DNA from: Gordonia namibiensis NBRC 108229
Lineage (GTDB): Bacteria; Actinomycetota; Actinomycetes; Mycobacteriales; Mycobacteriaceae
Direction of reading: 5' to 3'
Assembly (NCBI RefSeq): GCF_000298235.1
Contig: NZ_BAHE01000006.1
Location: forward strand, 155,516-219,515
DNA: 64,000 bases
The first letter of the stretch is position 1, and each line of letters begins with the position of its first letter. Made by a program: the position numbers and the translations under genes. The notes below the pieces were generated by a model, which saw only the letters and a program-made list of their open reading frames with translations, was not told the origin of the DNA and searched no databases. This document shows positions 9,096-18,317 of this stretch, in pieces.

Positions 9096-9113
9096 ACCCC
9101 AACATGCTGGGGT
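9096..9113 (-). terminator. Weak hairpin after proC
   Basis: Stem ACCCCA (9096-9101) and TGGGGT (9108-9113), about 20 bp beyond the proC stop codon. The short stem and absence of a T tract on the minus strand make this tentative. Confidence 0.35.
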
Positions 9114-9135
9114 TTAGTCGCTTATCGACCACAAG

Positions 9136-9996
9136 TCATGGGGTCTCTGTTACCGCGTGTCCCGTCGTCAAACCCTCGACTTCCACTCGACGTCCGCCGC
9201 GGGCGCTGGCGGCTGCACAGGCGCGAGTGGCCTGGTAGACGGCGTGCCGGAGGCCGTTCGCCTCGAATTCTCGGATCGCCTCCGCGGTGGTACCGCCCGG
9301 GGAGGTCACGGCTGCCCGCAGATCGACCGGGGACATCCCCGAATCGCTGAGCAGGACCCCGGCACCACGGATGGTCTGGATCGCCATCTCCGACGCCTGC
9401 GCGCGGGTGAGACCCAGGCCGACGCCGGCGTCGATCATCGCCTCGGCGAGCAGGAACACGTAGGCGGGACCGGACCCGGACACGGCGGTGACCGCGTCCA
9501 TCTGCTTCTCGGGCACCACGGCCACCCGGCCGACGGTCTTGAGGATGTTGACGACTGCGCTGAGCTGCTCATCGCCGACGTAGCGTCCGGCCGAGACCGC
9601 AGACATCGCCTCGTTGACGAGCATCGGCGTGTTCGGCATGACACGGATGACCGGCGAACCGGCCTGCAACGCACTCTCGTAGCGGGCCAGCGGGATGCCG
9701 GCGACGAGGGTGACGGTCACGCGCTCGCTCTCCGCGTTGTCCTCGGCCGAGGCCAGTTCCCGTAGCACCGAGTCGACGGCGTCGGGCTTGACGGCGAGGA
9801 AGACGAACTGCGCGGATTCGGCGGCCGTCTTCACGTCGGTCACCAGGACCCCGTACTCGTCGGCGATCTCGGACGCGCGGGATTCGAGCTTCTCCGCGAC
9901 GACGAGATCCTTCGTCGGGGTTCCGGCGCCGATCAGGCCGGCCAGGAGGGCCTCCCCGATCTTGCCTCCACCGATGATGGCGATGCGTTCGGTCAC
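9136..9996 (-). CDS. proC: Pyrroline-5-carboxylate reductase
   Basis: A 286-residue enzyme of the last step of proline biosynthesis, reducing pyrroline-5-carboxylate with NAD(P)H. The N-terminal Rossmann motif is IIGGGKIGEALLAGLIGAG. The C-terminal family signature VTSPGGTTAEAIREFE lies near residue 225. The GTG start at 9996 is six bases after the thioesterase stop, and its ribosome site AGGAAGG is inside the end of that gene, so the two are translated from one transcript. Confidence 0.95.
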   Translation of the reverse strand: MTERIAIIGGGKIGEALLAGLIGAGTPTKDLVVAEKLESRASEIADEYGVLVTDVKTAAESAQFVFLAVKPDAVDSVLRELASAEDNAESERVTVTLVAGIPLARYESALQAGSPVIRVMPNTPMLVNEAMSAVSAGRYVGDEQLSAVVNILKTVGRVAVVPEKQMDAVTAVSGSGPAYVFLLAEAMIDAGVGLGLTRAQASEMAIQTIRGAGVLLSDSGMSPVDLRAAVTSPGGTTAEAIREFEANGLRHAVYQATRACAAASARGGRRVEVEGLTTGHAVTETP

Positions 9997-10002
9997 GAAT
10001 GT

Positions 10003-10863
10003 CTACCTTCCTGCGGGAATGAGTGCCAATTGACGGGACTGGGCGACAACTGTCCCGGTCGAGTCCACCACGAGATGATCCTCTTCGAACATTCCGGGCC
10101 CGACCTCGGTGCTCGTCGCGGCGAACCGCAGCCAGCCCGGCGCGGGATGCCGGCGCACGTAGGTGGTCAGCTGCACGGTCGGCGCCCAGCCGAACATCGC
10201 GAGGTTGAAGACCACCGGCGGCGAGATGTCGCACACCAGGACCGCGAAGTACTCGTCGGGATCGAGGCCCTTCGGGCGAATCCACCCGCGCACGAGCGGC
10301 TCACCGGTCTCGCCGCGGACCATGGGGAACGTCTCGGCGTCGAGGACGAGGTCGACCGCCGCGCCGAGGTGGTTGATCTCGGCGATCGGCGAACCGTCCA
10401 GTGAGATGCCGGTCGACGGCGGTTCGGCGGGCGTGCCGTCGAGCACGTTGGGCCCGGAGTGGTGCGGGGTGCCGGAGTCGGGGCGGGCCATCGTCACCGA
10501 CGACGACACGACCGTACGACCCTGCTGCACCGCGTCGACCTGGAGGACCGTGACGGTCCGGCCGCGTTTGCGCACGGAGATCGCGAGGTCGACGTCGGCG
10601 GCGTCGGGTGCGGTCAGGTAGTCACTGGCGACGGCAACCGGGATCATCGCGGCGGCCGCGTCGGCGAGTTTCGGATCGTCGGGCGGTGTGAGGGCGCTCA
10701 GTGCGGTGCGCGCCGCCTTCGCCACGACCATCTGCAGGCTTCCGCCGTGCACCTTGGGTCCGATGGTGAAGGTGTCGTCGATGTGAGCGCGCAAGGTGAT
10801 GGAGTCGGGACCACCGCGGTCCACCTCGGTCAACGCCAGTACCTCGGTGATCTTGCTGGTCAT
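10003..10863 (-). CDS. Thioesterase family protein (Rv0499-like, acyl-CoA thioesterase II fold)
   Basis: A 286-residue double-hotdog protein. The first hotdog carries HGGSLQMVVAKAA near residue 40; the second covers the C-terminal half (RWIRPKGLD-type region, TTYVRRHP). It probably hydrolyses acyl-CoA or a related thioester. The ATG at 10863 begins MTSKITEVL and follows AAGCGGGACG; upstream in-frame residues overlap the next gene and are unlike the family. It forms an operon with proC downstream and the isomerase-fold gene upstream. Confidence 0.82.
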   Translation of the reverse strand: MTSKITEVLALTEVDRGGPDSITLRAHIDDTFTIGPKVHGGSLQMVVAKAARTALSALTPPDDPKLADAAAAMIPVAVASDYLTAPDAADVDLAISVRKRGRTVTVLQVDAVQQGRTVVSSSVTMARPDSGTPHHSGPNVLDGTPAEPPSTGISLDGSPIAEINHLGAAVDLVLDAETFPMVRGETGEPLVRGWIRPKGLDPDEYFAVLVCDISPPVVFNLAMFGWAPTVQLTTYVRRHPAPGWLRFAATSTEVGPGMFEEDHLVVDSTGTVVAQSRQLALIPAGR

Positions 10864-10927
10864 CGTCCCGCTTTCGTCGTACCGACCCCGGCGTCGGCGA
10901 ATGACCGCGACGCGACGATCTCCGGCG

Positions 10928-11839
10928 TCAGATGTCGAGCCGGCCGGCGCTCTCGGGGTGCAGCTCCCGTTTGAGATGCTGCCGCGCAAAATCTAGCGAA
11001 CGGGCGAGCAGCGCACTGCGTTCGGGCTTGGTGCGTGCGCTGCCCGTGGTGACCTCGAGCACCACCGCGCCGGCGAAGTCGCTCTCCGCGATCCGGCGAC
11101 ACACCTCGGCGCACGGCTGTCCGCCGTCACCGGGGATGAGGTGCTCGTCGGTGGCCGCGCCGTGGCCGTCGGCGAGATGCAGGTGGTTGAGGTTGGAACC
11201 CATGCGATCGAGCAGGTCGAGGGCGTCGACGCCGGCCGTCGCGGTGTGCGACAGGTCGAGGGTGTAGTTCGAGTAGCCGTCGTCGGTGGGGTCGATCGAC
11301 TTGCCGAACGCCGAGGCGGCCAGTCCGGGCCCGCCGCCGCGCTTCTGGAGTCGGCGAACGGAGGGCTCGCGTGACCCGAAGAAGCGGTCCGCCCGCATCG
11401 GGAACATGTTCTCCACGGCGACGGCCACGCCGCTGTCGTCCTCGAGTTCACCGACGAGGTCGTCGAAGGCCGCGACGTAACCGCGCTGCCAGCGGAACGG
11501 CGGGTGCACCACGACGGTCGAGGCGCCGAGGTCTTCGGCCGCCTGCACCGAGCGGGCGAGTTTCACGACCGGGTCGCGACCCCACACCCGCTGGGTGATC
11601 AGCAGGCACGGGGCGTGGATCGACAGCACCGGGACCTGATAGTGGTCCGACAGATAACTGACGCGACGGACGTCCTGGCTGACGGGGTCGCCCCAGACCA
11701 TCAGTTCGACACCGTCGAAGCCGAGGTCTGCGGCGTAGGCGAAGGCCGCCTCGGTGTTCTGCGGGTAGACCGAGGCGGTCGACAGGCCGATGGGTATCTC
11801 CGGTCTGGGGAGCGGAGGCGGCTCGGGCGGCGTCGTCAC
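10928..11839 (-). CDS. Sugar-phosphate isomerase/epimerase fold protein (Rv0498-like, xylose isomerase-like TIM barrel)
   Basis: A 303-residue AP-endonuclease-2-type TIM barrel. Likely metal ligands lie in VVVHPPF, AVENMFP, LDLSHTA, NHLHLADGHG and VVLEVTTG, in the order expected for xylose-isomerase-like proteins. The reaction is unknown. The GTG start at 11839 overlaps the stop codon of the upstream membrane-protein gene (GTGA, four bases), indicating translational coupling and supporting this start. Confidence 0.85.
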   Translation of the reverse strand: MTTPPEPPPLPRPEIPIGLSTASVYPQNTEAAFAYAADLGFDGVELMVWGDPVSQDVRRVSYLSDHYQVPVLSIHAPCLLITQRVWGRDPVVKLARSVQAAEDLGASTVVVHPPFRWQRGYVAAFDDLVGELEDDSGVAVAVENMFPMRADRFFGSREPSVRRLQKRGGGPGLAASAFGKSIDPTDDGYSNYTLDLSHTATAGVDALDLLDRMGSNLNHLHLADGHGAATDEHLIPGDGGQPCAEVCRRIAESDFAGAVVLEVTTGSARTKPERSALLARSLDFARQHLKRELHPESAGRLDI

Positions 11840-13662
11840 GTGGCCAGCAGCACCAGTGGACCGATGGTCACCAGCAGGCCGACGCCCAACGCGAGCAGCG
11901 TCGTGGTCAGGTCCTTGGTGCGTCGCACGACGTGCGACAGCGTGACGATCCCGAAGATGACCAGGACCGCGAGGACCAGTGCGAAGTACGGGTTCCAGCG
12001 CCACAGCTCGGTGAAGCCCCAGAACAGTCCGATGCCGACGACCAGACCCGCGACCGCCTGACCGAAGATCAGCAGCCACGCGGCGGCCGGTGACCGCTCC
12101 TCGCTCTCGGCCTGGTCGGGCCGGATCTCGTCGGGCTCGTCGACGGTGGCCGCCGGCTTCGCGGCCTGGTCCTCCGCGGACGGCGAAGTACGGGCGGCGC
12201 CTTCCGACGGCCCCTCTTTCTCATCACCGGGGGTCTCGTCGAGGTCGGCGGTCTCCGCGAGACGGGCGGTGTCGGGCTTGACCAGGTCGACGGGCTCGGA
12301 TGCGGTGGTGGACTCGACCGTCTCGCTCGACTGGTCGTCCTCCTCGTCGACGACCGGCGCCGACCATGCCTCGGTGTCGTACCACTGGGCCGACGCCTGC
12401 CAGTCCTCGGTCTCGCCGGTCTCGGCGGGCCATGTCTCCTCGCCGCGGGTGTCCGCTGCGGACCCCGCGGGCGCGGCGTCCTCCTCCGGGGTCGCGATCG
12501 GCGCGATGATCTCGGTCGGGTTCTCGTCGTCATCGCGCGCCCGCGCCGCGGCGGCCCGCGCGCGACCACCGGCCGGGGCGGCATCCTTACCCGACTTCGC
12601 TGCGGCAGCCGTGGCCGCGGTTCCCGCCGCGGCGCCGGCAGATTTCCGGCTGAACAGCTTGCGTGCGAGACCACCGAGCGCCTTGGCGCCCTTCTTGGGT
12701 CCGCTCGTACCGACTGCCGGCTGAGCGCCGGTGTCGGCGTCGCCCTCCACGTCGGCGAAGTTGCGATAGGCGTCGAAGTCCATGACGTCGGAGAACCCGC
12801 CGTCGGCCCGCTCGCGCGGATCGGAACCGGAGTCGACCTCGGTGAGGTCGTAGGTCACCACGTCGTCGGATTCGACGACGACGAGTCCCTCTTCGGAGCC
12901 CTCCACGACCGGGATGATGCCGGTCACCGCGTTCGCCGACTCCTCGTCGACAGGGGCGGAGTCGCGGGGCGGGCTCATCCGCCGGGCGACGGAATCCGAG
13001 CTGAAATCACGAGTGGCCGGCGGTGCCTCGCCGAAACCGGGCATGCCGCTGGCGTTGCGACCCGTCGTCGAGAACGGACTGTCCGGGCGGGAACGGTCGG
13101 CGACCGGGCGGTCGTCGGCGGCGCGGCGCGCGACGGGGTTCCCCGACCGTGGGAACGGACCACTGGGACTCCCGGTCCCCGACCAGCCCGCGGGACCCCA
13201 GGCGCGGGGCGCGGCCGACTCCGGGCCCGAGGCCTCGGGTTCAGCGGTTTCGGTGGGTTCCGGAGCCGACGGTTCGCCGACCGATTCGGGCGTCGAGGGT
13301 TCCGGTGCCGATGCCGCCTCGGGAGCTTCCGTCTCCGGCTGCTCGACCTCGGCGACCTCGCCCCGGGGCGACTCGACCTCGGATGTCTCCACCGCGGCGG
13401 GTTCGGCCGGAGTGGTTGCCTTCTCGTCGGCGGGCTTCTCGTCCACGGGGGCAGGCGTGTCCCCGGCCTGTGCCGCGGACGCGTCGGTGATCTTCGGGAT
13501 CTCGCCGGTCAGCTCGGAGACCGAGACCGAACCGTCGCGTCCCGCGCGTCGACGGCCGCGACCGTCCCGCCGCGTGGGCGTCGTACCGCCGGCCGCCTGC
13601 GAGCGCGCGAGTAGTTCCGATACCGAAATGGGTCGAGATTCGGGCTCCGAATCCTTCGACAT
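11836..13662 (-). CDS. Large acidic/proline-rich membrane protein (Rv0497-like)
   Basis: A 608-residue protein. About 520 residues are low-complexity, rich in Glu, Ala, Pro, Ser and Asp, with a short basic patch near the N-terminus (RRDGRGRRRAGRDG). Three hydrophobic segments occupy the last 90 residues (roughly 525-548, 553-572, 583-605). No enzyme motif is seen. The topology suggests a C-terminal membrane anchor with a long cytoplasmic, disordered domain. The ATG at 13662 follows GGACGGAGAGCC. Its position between Ppx/GppA and the isomerase-fold gene is conserved with M. tuberculosis, where the homologue is shorter. Confidence 0.82.
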   Translation of the reverse strand: MSKDSEPESRPISVSELLARSQAAGGTTPTRRDGRGRRRAGRDGSVSVSELTGEIPKITDASAAQAGDTPAPVDEKPADEKATTPAEPAAVETSEVESPRGEVAEVEQPETEAPEAASAPEPSTPESVGEPSAPEPTETAEPEASGPESAAPRAWGPAGWSGTGSPSGPFPRSGNPVARRAADDRPVADRSRPDSPFSTTGRNASGMPGFGEAPPATRDFSSDSVARRMSPPRDSAPVDEESANAVTGIIPVVEGSEEGLVVVESDDVVTYDLTEVDSGSDPRERADGGFSDVMDFDAYRNFADVEGDADTGAQPAVGTSGPKKGAKALGGLARKLFSRKSAGAAAGTAATAAAAKSGKDAAPAGGRARAAAARARDDDENPTEIIAPIATPEEDAAPAGSAADTRGEETWPAETGETEDWQASAQWYDTEAWSAPVVDEEDDQSSETVESTTASEPVDLVKPDTARLAETADLDETPGDEKEGPSEGAARTSPSAEDQAAKPAATVDEPDEIRPDQAESEERSPAAAWLLIFGQAVAGLVVGIGLFWGFTELWRWNPYFALVLAVLVIFGIVTLSHVVRRTKDLTTTLLALGVGLLVTIGPLVLLAT

Positions 13663-13793
13663 GAAGTGGCTCTCCGTCCTCGAACGTCACCGGATGCCGG
13701 TCGAGCGCATCCGCTTGGGTACTTCTCGGCGCTCGTGGACGCACCGTCGACCGTCTCCCCCATCCCGCGTGCCCGTGGGCATCGCAGACCGGA

Positions 13794-14771
13794 TCAGCCG
13801 ACGCCGCCCCGGGCGCCAGTCGTCTGTGAGGGCTCGAACGAGTCGGCTGGTTCCGCATCGAGTCGACGCAAGATCACACCCTCCCGCAGAGCCCACGGAC
13901 AGATTTCCAGTGTATCGACTCGGAGGGCCCGCATAGCCGCCTCCGCCACGAGCGCGCCGGCGACCAGCTGACCGGCACGATCGGCACTCACGCCCTCCAG
14001 TTCGGCGCGGTCGGAGCGGGTCATGCGGGAGATGAAGGAGATGAGCTGACGGAGTCCGCTCGTCGTCAACTCGCGCCGGACTCGGGGTCCCGCGCTCGAC
14101 GGGGCCGCGCCGGTGAGGCGGGCGAGGCTGCGGAAGGTCTTCGAGGTGCCGACACACAGGTCGGGTGCACCGGGCGCGAGGAGCTCCTTGGCGGGGGCGC
14201 GCATCTCCGCGTCGAGCCAGTCCCGCAGGACACCGATCCGACGCCGGTCCGGCGGGTCGTCGGGCAACCACTCACGGGTGAGTCGTCCGGCACCGAGCGG
14301 CAGCGACAGCGCCACGTCGGGCTCCTCGTCGACGCCGTTGGACATCTCCAGTGAACCGCCACCGATGTCGAGGGCGAGGATGCGGCCCGCGCTCCAGCCG
14401 CGCCAGCGTCGGACGGCGAGCGACGTCAGACGCGCCTCATCCCGGCCGGACAGGACCGCGATGCGCACGCCGGTGCGCTTCTCCACCTCATCGAGGAGAT
14501 CGTCGGAGTTGGTGGCGTCCCGGACCGCCGAGGTGGCGAACGCCATGATCTGCTCGCACCCGGAGGTCGCCGCGATGTGGGTGAACTCGTCGACGGAATC
14601 GATCAGCTTCGACACCGCCTTGTCACTCATCCGGCCGTCGGCGTCGATCTGTTCGGCCAGACGCAGGACCGCTTTGGTCGAACTCATGGGCGTCGGGTGG
14701 CCGCCGCGATGGGCGTCCACCACCAGGAGATGGACAGTGTTGCTGCCCACGTCCAGAACTCCTAAGCGCAC
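13794..14771 (-). CDS. Ppx/GppA family exopolyphosphatase-like phosphatase (Rv0496-like)
   Basis: A 325-residue ASKHA-fold protein. The N-terminal phosphate loop is LGVLDVGSNTVHLLV, the second loop is ILALDIGGGSLEMSNG near residue 138, and the family SAVRDATN segment lies at about 88. The family degrades polyphosphate or hydrolyses pppGpp to ppGpp. It lacks the C-terminal HD-type domain of E. coli Ppx. The GTG at 14771 is preceded by TACCGT at six bases and no ribosome site, so it is probably leaderless. Confidence 0.87.
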   Translation of the reverse strand: MRLGVLDVGSNTVHLLVVDAHRGGHPTPMSSTKAVLRLAEQIDADGRMSDKAVSKLIDSVDEFTHIAATSGCEQIMAFATSAVRDATNSDDLLDEVEKRTGVRIAVLSGRDEARLTSLAVRRWRGWSAGRILALDIGGGSLEMSNGVDEEPDVALSLPLGAGRLTREWLPDDPPDRRRIGVLRDWLDAEMRAPAKELLAPGAPDLCVGTSKTFRSLARLTGAAPSSAGPRVRRELTTSGLRQLISFISRMTRSDRAELEGVSADRAGQLVAGALVAEAAMRALRVDTLEICPWALREGVILRRLDAEPADSFEPSQTTGARGGVG

Positions 14772-14777
14772 GGGTCA

Positions 14778-14819
14778 ACGGTAGTGCAGCCGCCGTGTCG
14801 GCACGATCCCGGCTACCGT
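14778..14819. promoter_or_regulatory. Back-to-back leaderless promoters of Ppx/GppA and the Rv0495c-type gene
   Basis: Minus-strand TACCGT (14778-14783) lies six bases before the Ppx GTG. Plus-strand TACCGT (14814-14819) lies seven bases before the GTG at 14827. Neither gene has a Shine-Dalgarno sequence. The same hexamer is used in both directions in a 55-bp gap. Confidence 0.6.
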
Positions 14820-14826
14820 TGTAGTC

Positions 14827-15687
14827 GTGACCGCAATCTCGCCGTCCGCGCCACGAATCACGCCCGCCCCGGAGGTCGAACTCGACTTTCCGCGTGAATG
14901 GTACGAATTCGTCGATCCGGCCGATCCCGAACACTTCATCAGAGCCGACCTCACCTGGCTGCTGTCGCACTGGACGTGCGTCTTCGGCACCCCGGCCTGC
15001 CAGGGCATCCTGCCCGGACGCGAGACCGACGGTTGCTGCAGTCACGGCGCCTACCTGTCCGACTCCGACGATCGGGAACGCCTCGCCCACGGCGTCTCGA
15101 TGCTCACCCCGGAGGACTGGCAGTTCTACAAGAAGGGCTCGGGCAAGAACCCGCTCGGCCCCAAGGGATATCTCGAGGAGGGCGACCTCGACGACGAGCC
15201 GGCGCTCAAGACGCGACTTCACAAGGGCGCGTGCATTTTTCTCAACCGGCCGGGTTTCGAGGGCGGCGTCGGATGCGCGCTGCACTCGATGGCCCTGCGC
15301 AAGGGACTCGAGCCGCTGACCGTGAAGCCAGACGTGTGCTGGCAGTTGCCGGTGCGGCGTGAGCAGGACTGGGTGGAACGTCCCGACGGCACCCAGATCC
15401 TGCAGACGACGATCACCGAGTTCGACCGCCGCGGCTGGGGCGAGGGCGGCCACGATCTCAAGTGGTATTGCTCGGGATCCCCCGACGCCCACGTCGGCGC
15501 GAAACAGGTGTGGGAGTCCTACGCGCCCGAGCTGACCGAGCTCCTCGGCGCCCCGGCCTACGAGGCCCTCGCCGCCGCCTGCCGGCGTCGTAAGGGGTTG
15601 GGGCTCATCGCCGTCCACCCGGCGACCACGGCCGCGACCGCCCGCCGCGAGACCGACGTCAAATACGAGCTGCAGCCTCCGGAGTGA
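14827..15687 (+). CDS. Conserved actinobacterial protein, Rv0495c type, with a CxnCC-H cluster
   Basis: A 286-residue protein of unknown function. Cysteines C51, C58, C70, C71 and H73, with further cysteines near residues 137, 150 and 170, suggest a bound metal or iron-sulfur cluster, reminiscent of proteins with CxnCC zinc/iron-chelating motifs. No signal peptide or membrane segment. The GTG start is chosen from the leaderless promoter geometry. It is the partner of the Rv0496-type gene in a conserved divergent pair. Confidence 0.75.
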   Translation: MTAISPSAPRITPAPEVELDFPREWYEFVDPADPEHFIRADLTWLLSHWTCVFGTPACQGILPGRETDGCCSHGAYLSDSDDRERLAHGVSMLTPEDWQFYKKGSGKNPLGPKGYLEEGDLDDEPALKTRLHKGACIFLNRPGFEGGVGCALHSMALRKGLEPLTVKPDVCWQLPVRREQDWVERPDGTQILQTTITEFDRRGWGEGGHDLKWYCSGSPDAHVGAKQVWESYAPELTELLGAPAYEALAAACRRRKGLGLIAVHPATTAATARRETDVKYELQPPE

Positions 15688-15689
15688 CC

Positions 15690-15718
15690 CGGGTGCGCGG
15701 GAGACCGCGCACCCGTTT
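15690..15718 (+). terminator. Terminator between the Rv0495c-type gene and regX3
   Basis: An 11-bp perfect stem CGGGTGCGCGG/CCGCGCACCCG with GAGA loop followed by TTT on the plus strand. It ends at the regX3 stop codon and so separates two convergent genes. Confidence 0.8.
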
Positions 15719-16404
15719 CAGGCCTCGAGCTTGTATCCGAGGCCGCGGACGGTGATGAGGTGCTTCGGGTTGCCCGGGTCGGGCTCGATCTTGGAGCGCA
15801 GCCGTTTGACGTGCACGTCGAGGGTCTTGGTGTCGCCGACATAGTCCGCGCCCCAGACCCGGTCGATGAGCTGCCCGCGGGTCAGGACACGGCCGGCGTT
15901 GCGCAGGAGATACTCGAGGAGGTCGAACTCCTTGAGCGGCAACGTGATCGACTCACCGTTGGCCGACACGGTGTGTCGCTCGACGTCCATCCGGACCGGG
16001 CCCGCCTCGAGAACACCGAGATCGAGGTCGTCCTCGCCGGCATCCGCGCCGCGTCGCAGGACCGCCCGGATACGCGCGATGAGCTCGCGCGCCGAATACG
16101 GCTTCGTCACATAGTCGTCGGCGCCGAGTTCCAGTCCGACGACCTTGTCGATCTCGGCGTCGCGGGCCGTCACCATGATCACCGGCACGTTCGACCGGGC
16201 ACGCAGGGCCTTGCAGATCTCCGTCCCCGACATCCCGGGGAGCATCAGGTCGAGGAGGACGATGTCGGGGCTCACGCGGTCGAAGGCGGGCAACGCCTGG
16301 GCACCGTCGTTGACGATGCTTGCCTCGAACCCCTCCTTGCGCAACAGGAAGGCCAGCGGATCGGCCAGCGATTCCTCGTCCTCGACGATCAGCACGTGGG
16401 TCAA
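15718..16404 (-). CDS. regX3: Response regulator RegX3 (OmpR/PhoB family)
   Basis: A 228-residue regulator. The receiver domain (1-120) has the phosphoacceptor aspartate in VLLDLMLPG near residue 52 and the conserved lysine in DDYVTKPY. A winged-helix DNA-binding domain follows (ending near RTVRGLGYKLEA). With SenX3 it controls the phosphate-starvation response in mycobacteria and corynebacteria. Its ATG overlaps the senX3 stop by four bases (ATGA). M. tuberculosis has repeats between the two genes; here they overlap. Confidence 0.95.
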   Translation of the reverse strand: MTHVLIVEDEESLADPLAFLLRKEGFEASIVNDGAQALPAFDRVSPDIVLLDLMLPGMSGTEICKALRARSNVPVIMVTARDAEIDKVVGLELGADDYVTKPYSARELIARIRAVLRRGADAGEDDLDLGVLEAGPVRMDVERHTVSANGESITLPLKEFDLLEYLLRNAGRVLTRGQLIDRVWGADYVGDTKTLDVHVKRLRSKIEPDPGNPKHLITVRGLGYKLEA

Positions 16405-17747
16405 CTCTCGGATTCCTTGTCGTCAGCGGACCAGCCCACGTCGGACAGGTCCTCGGGGATGCACAGCGTGAACGTGGAGCCGGTACCCGGTTCGCTCCAC
16501 AGCTTGATCGTGCCGCCGTGATTGGCGGCCACGTGTTTGACGATCGCCAGGCCCAGACCGGTGCCACCGGTCATCCGCGACCTCGCCTGGTCGACGCGGA
16601 AGAAGCGCTCGAAGACACGCTGCTGGTCTGCGCGGGCGATCCCGATGCCGCGGTCGGTGACGGCGATCGCCACCATCGGACGTCCGGCGTCGGTGATGAT
16701 GCGGCGACTGACCGAGACGACCGTGTTCGACGGCGAGTAGGCGATGGCGTTGGAGATCAGATTGCTCAGGGCCGTCATGAGCAGCACACGGTCGCCAGAG
16801 ATCGTCGCGCCGAGCGGTTCGTCGGACCGTAGCTCGATGGACGCCGCCTCGGCCGTCAGCGTCGCCGCGGCGAGAGCGTCGTCGACCAGCTCGTCGACGT
16901 CGATCCGGGTGAACTCGGGGGTGTCGCCGTCCTGCAGCCGGGACAGCGCGAGCAGCTCGCTCACCAGCCTGCCCATCCGTTGGGTCTCCCCCACCACCCG
17001 CTGGCCGAAGTGCTGGACCGACTCGATGTCGTCGGAGGATTCCAGGAGGGCCTCGGCGAGCAGGCCGATCGCGCCGACCGGCGTCTTGAGTTCATGCGAC
17101 ACGTTCGCCACGAAGTCGCGGCGGGTGGCCTCGAGGCGCTTGTGTTCGGTGTCGTCGAGGCCGTAGACGACGGCGTACCGCTCATCGTCCTGCGCCACCA
17201 CCTTGGCCAGGCAGCGCACATGTTCGACGGTGGGCCGCGGGGTGCGGCCGGTGGAGACGAAGCCGAGGGTCGAGGTCGGCGGGCTGAACTCGAAATGTTG
17301 CTCGACGGCGGTGTCGAGGACGTCCTTCACCGCATCCCAGACGGGGTCGGCGAGCAGCATCTCGCGGACGATGCCCAGTTCGACCGCCCGGTGGTTGAAC
17401 ATCACGACGTCGCGGAACTCGTCGACCACGGCGACAGCGGTCGTCGAGTTGCGGACGACCATGCTCAGCAGGCCGGCCTTGGTCATCCGGCCGTCGGCGG
17501 TCGTCGACGTGACATCGGAATCGCGGATCTCGGCCGAGGCGGGCACCACCCTCGGGACCTGTGCGCGATCGGTGGCCGGGACGGGCAGGACGGCGTCGGA
17601 TCGTGGGGACGTGTGTGCGCGGCCGAACCAGGAATCGAGGGCGAGGCGTCGGGGCGACCCGGGGGCGCCGAGACGACGACCCAGCATGACTCCGAGGACG
17701 AGCGCGAGCACGAACGCGATCGTCGCGGCTGAGATTGCGGCGGCCAC
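16401..17747 (-). CDS. senX3: Sensor histidine kinase SenX3
   Basis: A 448-residue kinase. An N-terminal transmembrane segment (about 5-24) is followed by a PAS-like region and the dimerisation helix with phosphoacceptor histidine in FVANVSHELKTPVGA. The N box is NLISNAIAYSP and the G boxes are DRGIGI and GGTGLGLAI. It phosphorylates RegX3 under low phosphate. The GTG start at 17747 lies six bases after TAAGCT, so it is probably leaderless. Confidence 0.93.
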   Translation of the reverse strand: MAAAISAATIAFVLALVLGVMLGRRLGAPGSPRRLALDSWFGRAHTSPRSDAVLPVPATDRAQVPRVVPASAEIRDSDVTSTTADGRMTKAGLLSMVVRNSTTAVAVVDEFRDVVMFNHRAVELGIVREMLLADPVWDAVKDVLDTAVEQHFEFSPPTSTLGFVSTGRTPRPTVEHVRCLAKVVAQDDERYAVVYGLDDTEHKRLEATRRDFVANVSHELKTPVGAIGLLAEALLESSDDIESVQHFGQRVVGETQRMGRLVSELLALSRLQDGDTPEFTRIDVDELVDDALAAATLTAEAASIELRSDEPLGATISGDRVLLMTALSNLISNAIAYSPSNTVVSVSRRIITDAGRPMVAIAVTDRGIGIARADQQRVFERFFRVDQARSRMTGGTGLGLAIVKHVAANHGGTIKLWSEPGTGSTFTLCIPEDLSDVGWSADDKESES

Positions 17748-17753
17748 GGGCCC

Positions 17754-17759
17754 AGCTTA
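17754..17759 (-). promoter_or_regulatory. -10 element of senX3-regX3
   Basis: Minus-strand TAAGCT with a six-base spacer (GGGCCC) to the GTG. I found no obvious paired Pho-type repeat in the 138 bp upstream. Confidence 0.6.
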
Positions 17760-17885
17760 CGGCGGAACCAACGCGAGCTGCACAGATGTCGCAGCTGTTC
17801 GGCAGCTGTTCACGTGCCGTTCGCCGAAGACCCGACGACCGCTGCACCGCACCGTCGGCGGATGGAGCTCACGCGGCCGGGCGGG

Positions 17886-18206
17886 TCACTGAGGGACCGG
17901 CACCGCCATGTCGGCGAACTCCGGATGGCGCTCGATGAAACGCTGCACGTACGAGCAGACCGGCACGACCTGCTTGCCACTCGCCCGGATGTCCTCGAGG
18001 ACGAACCGAACCAGTTGTCCCGCATAGCCGTGCCCACTGTATTGCTCACGGACCACCGTGTGGGTGAGCACGACCTGGTAGGGCTCGGAGACATAGTCGA
18101 GGTACCCGACCACCTCGTCCTCGCCGAAGGAATCAGAGACGAGAATCGCCTCATACCGTTCCTGAGCAGGTGAATGATCGATCCGAAGGGTGCCCACATC
18201 CGCCAT
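17886..18206 (-). CDS. Small GNAT-family N-acetyltransferase (YjdJ/Acetyltransf_CG type)
   Basis: A 106-residue protein. It has the GCN5-related core with an acetyl-CoA-binding turn in QYSGHGYAGQLVRF and a C-terminal VPVCSYVQRFIERHPEF that is typical of the short YjdJ-like family. The substrate is unknown. I chose the ATG at 18206, seven bases after a TACATT hexamer (18214-18219); a GTG at 18230 is an alternative that would place the promoter inside the gene. Confidence 0.82.
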   Translation of the reverse strand: MADVGTLRIDHSPAQERYEAILVSDSFGEDEVVGYLDYVSEPYQVVLTHTVVREQYSGHGYAGQLVRFVLEDIRASGKQVVPVCSYVQRFIERHPEFADMAVPVPQ

Positions 18207-18213
18207 AGCGTCT

Positions 18214-18219
18214 AATGTA
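18214..18219 (-). promoter_or_regulatory. -10 element of the GNAT gene
   Basis: Minus-strand TACATT, seven bases from the ATG at 18206, with no ribosome site. Confidence 0.5.
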
Positions 18220-18258
18220 GCGCGCGTCACACCAAAGAAGCTATGACGATTGTGTTAC

Positions 18259-18293
18259 GCGCTCGCCGCCCGGCGTTTCCGGGCGGCGAGCGC
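18259..18293. terminator. Strong hairpin between gpmA and the GNAT gene
   Basis: A 15-bp perfect stem (GCGCTCGCCGCCCGG with its complement) and a five-base loop. It lacks a T tract on the minus strand but sits right after the gpmA stop codon. Confidence 0.75.
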
Positions 18294-18317
18294 GCGTGTC
18301 GAAGCTGTTTTCGTCGA

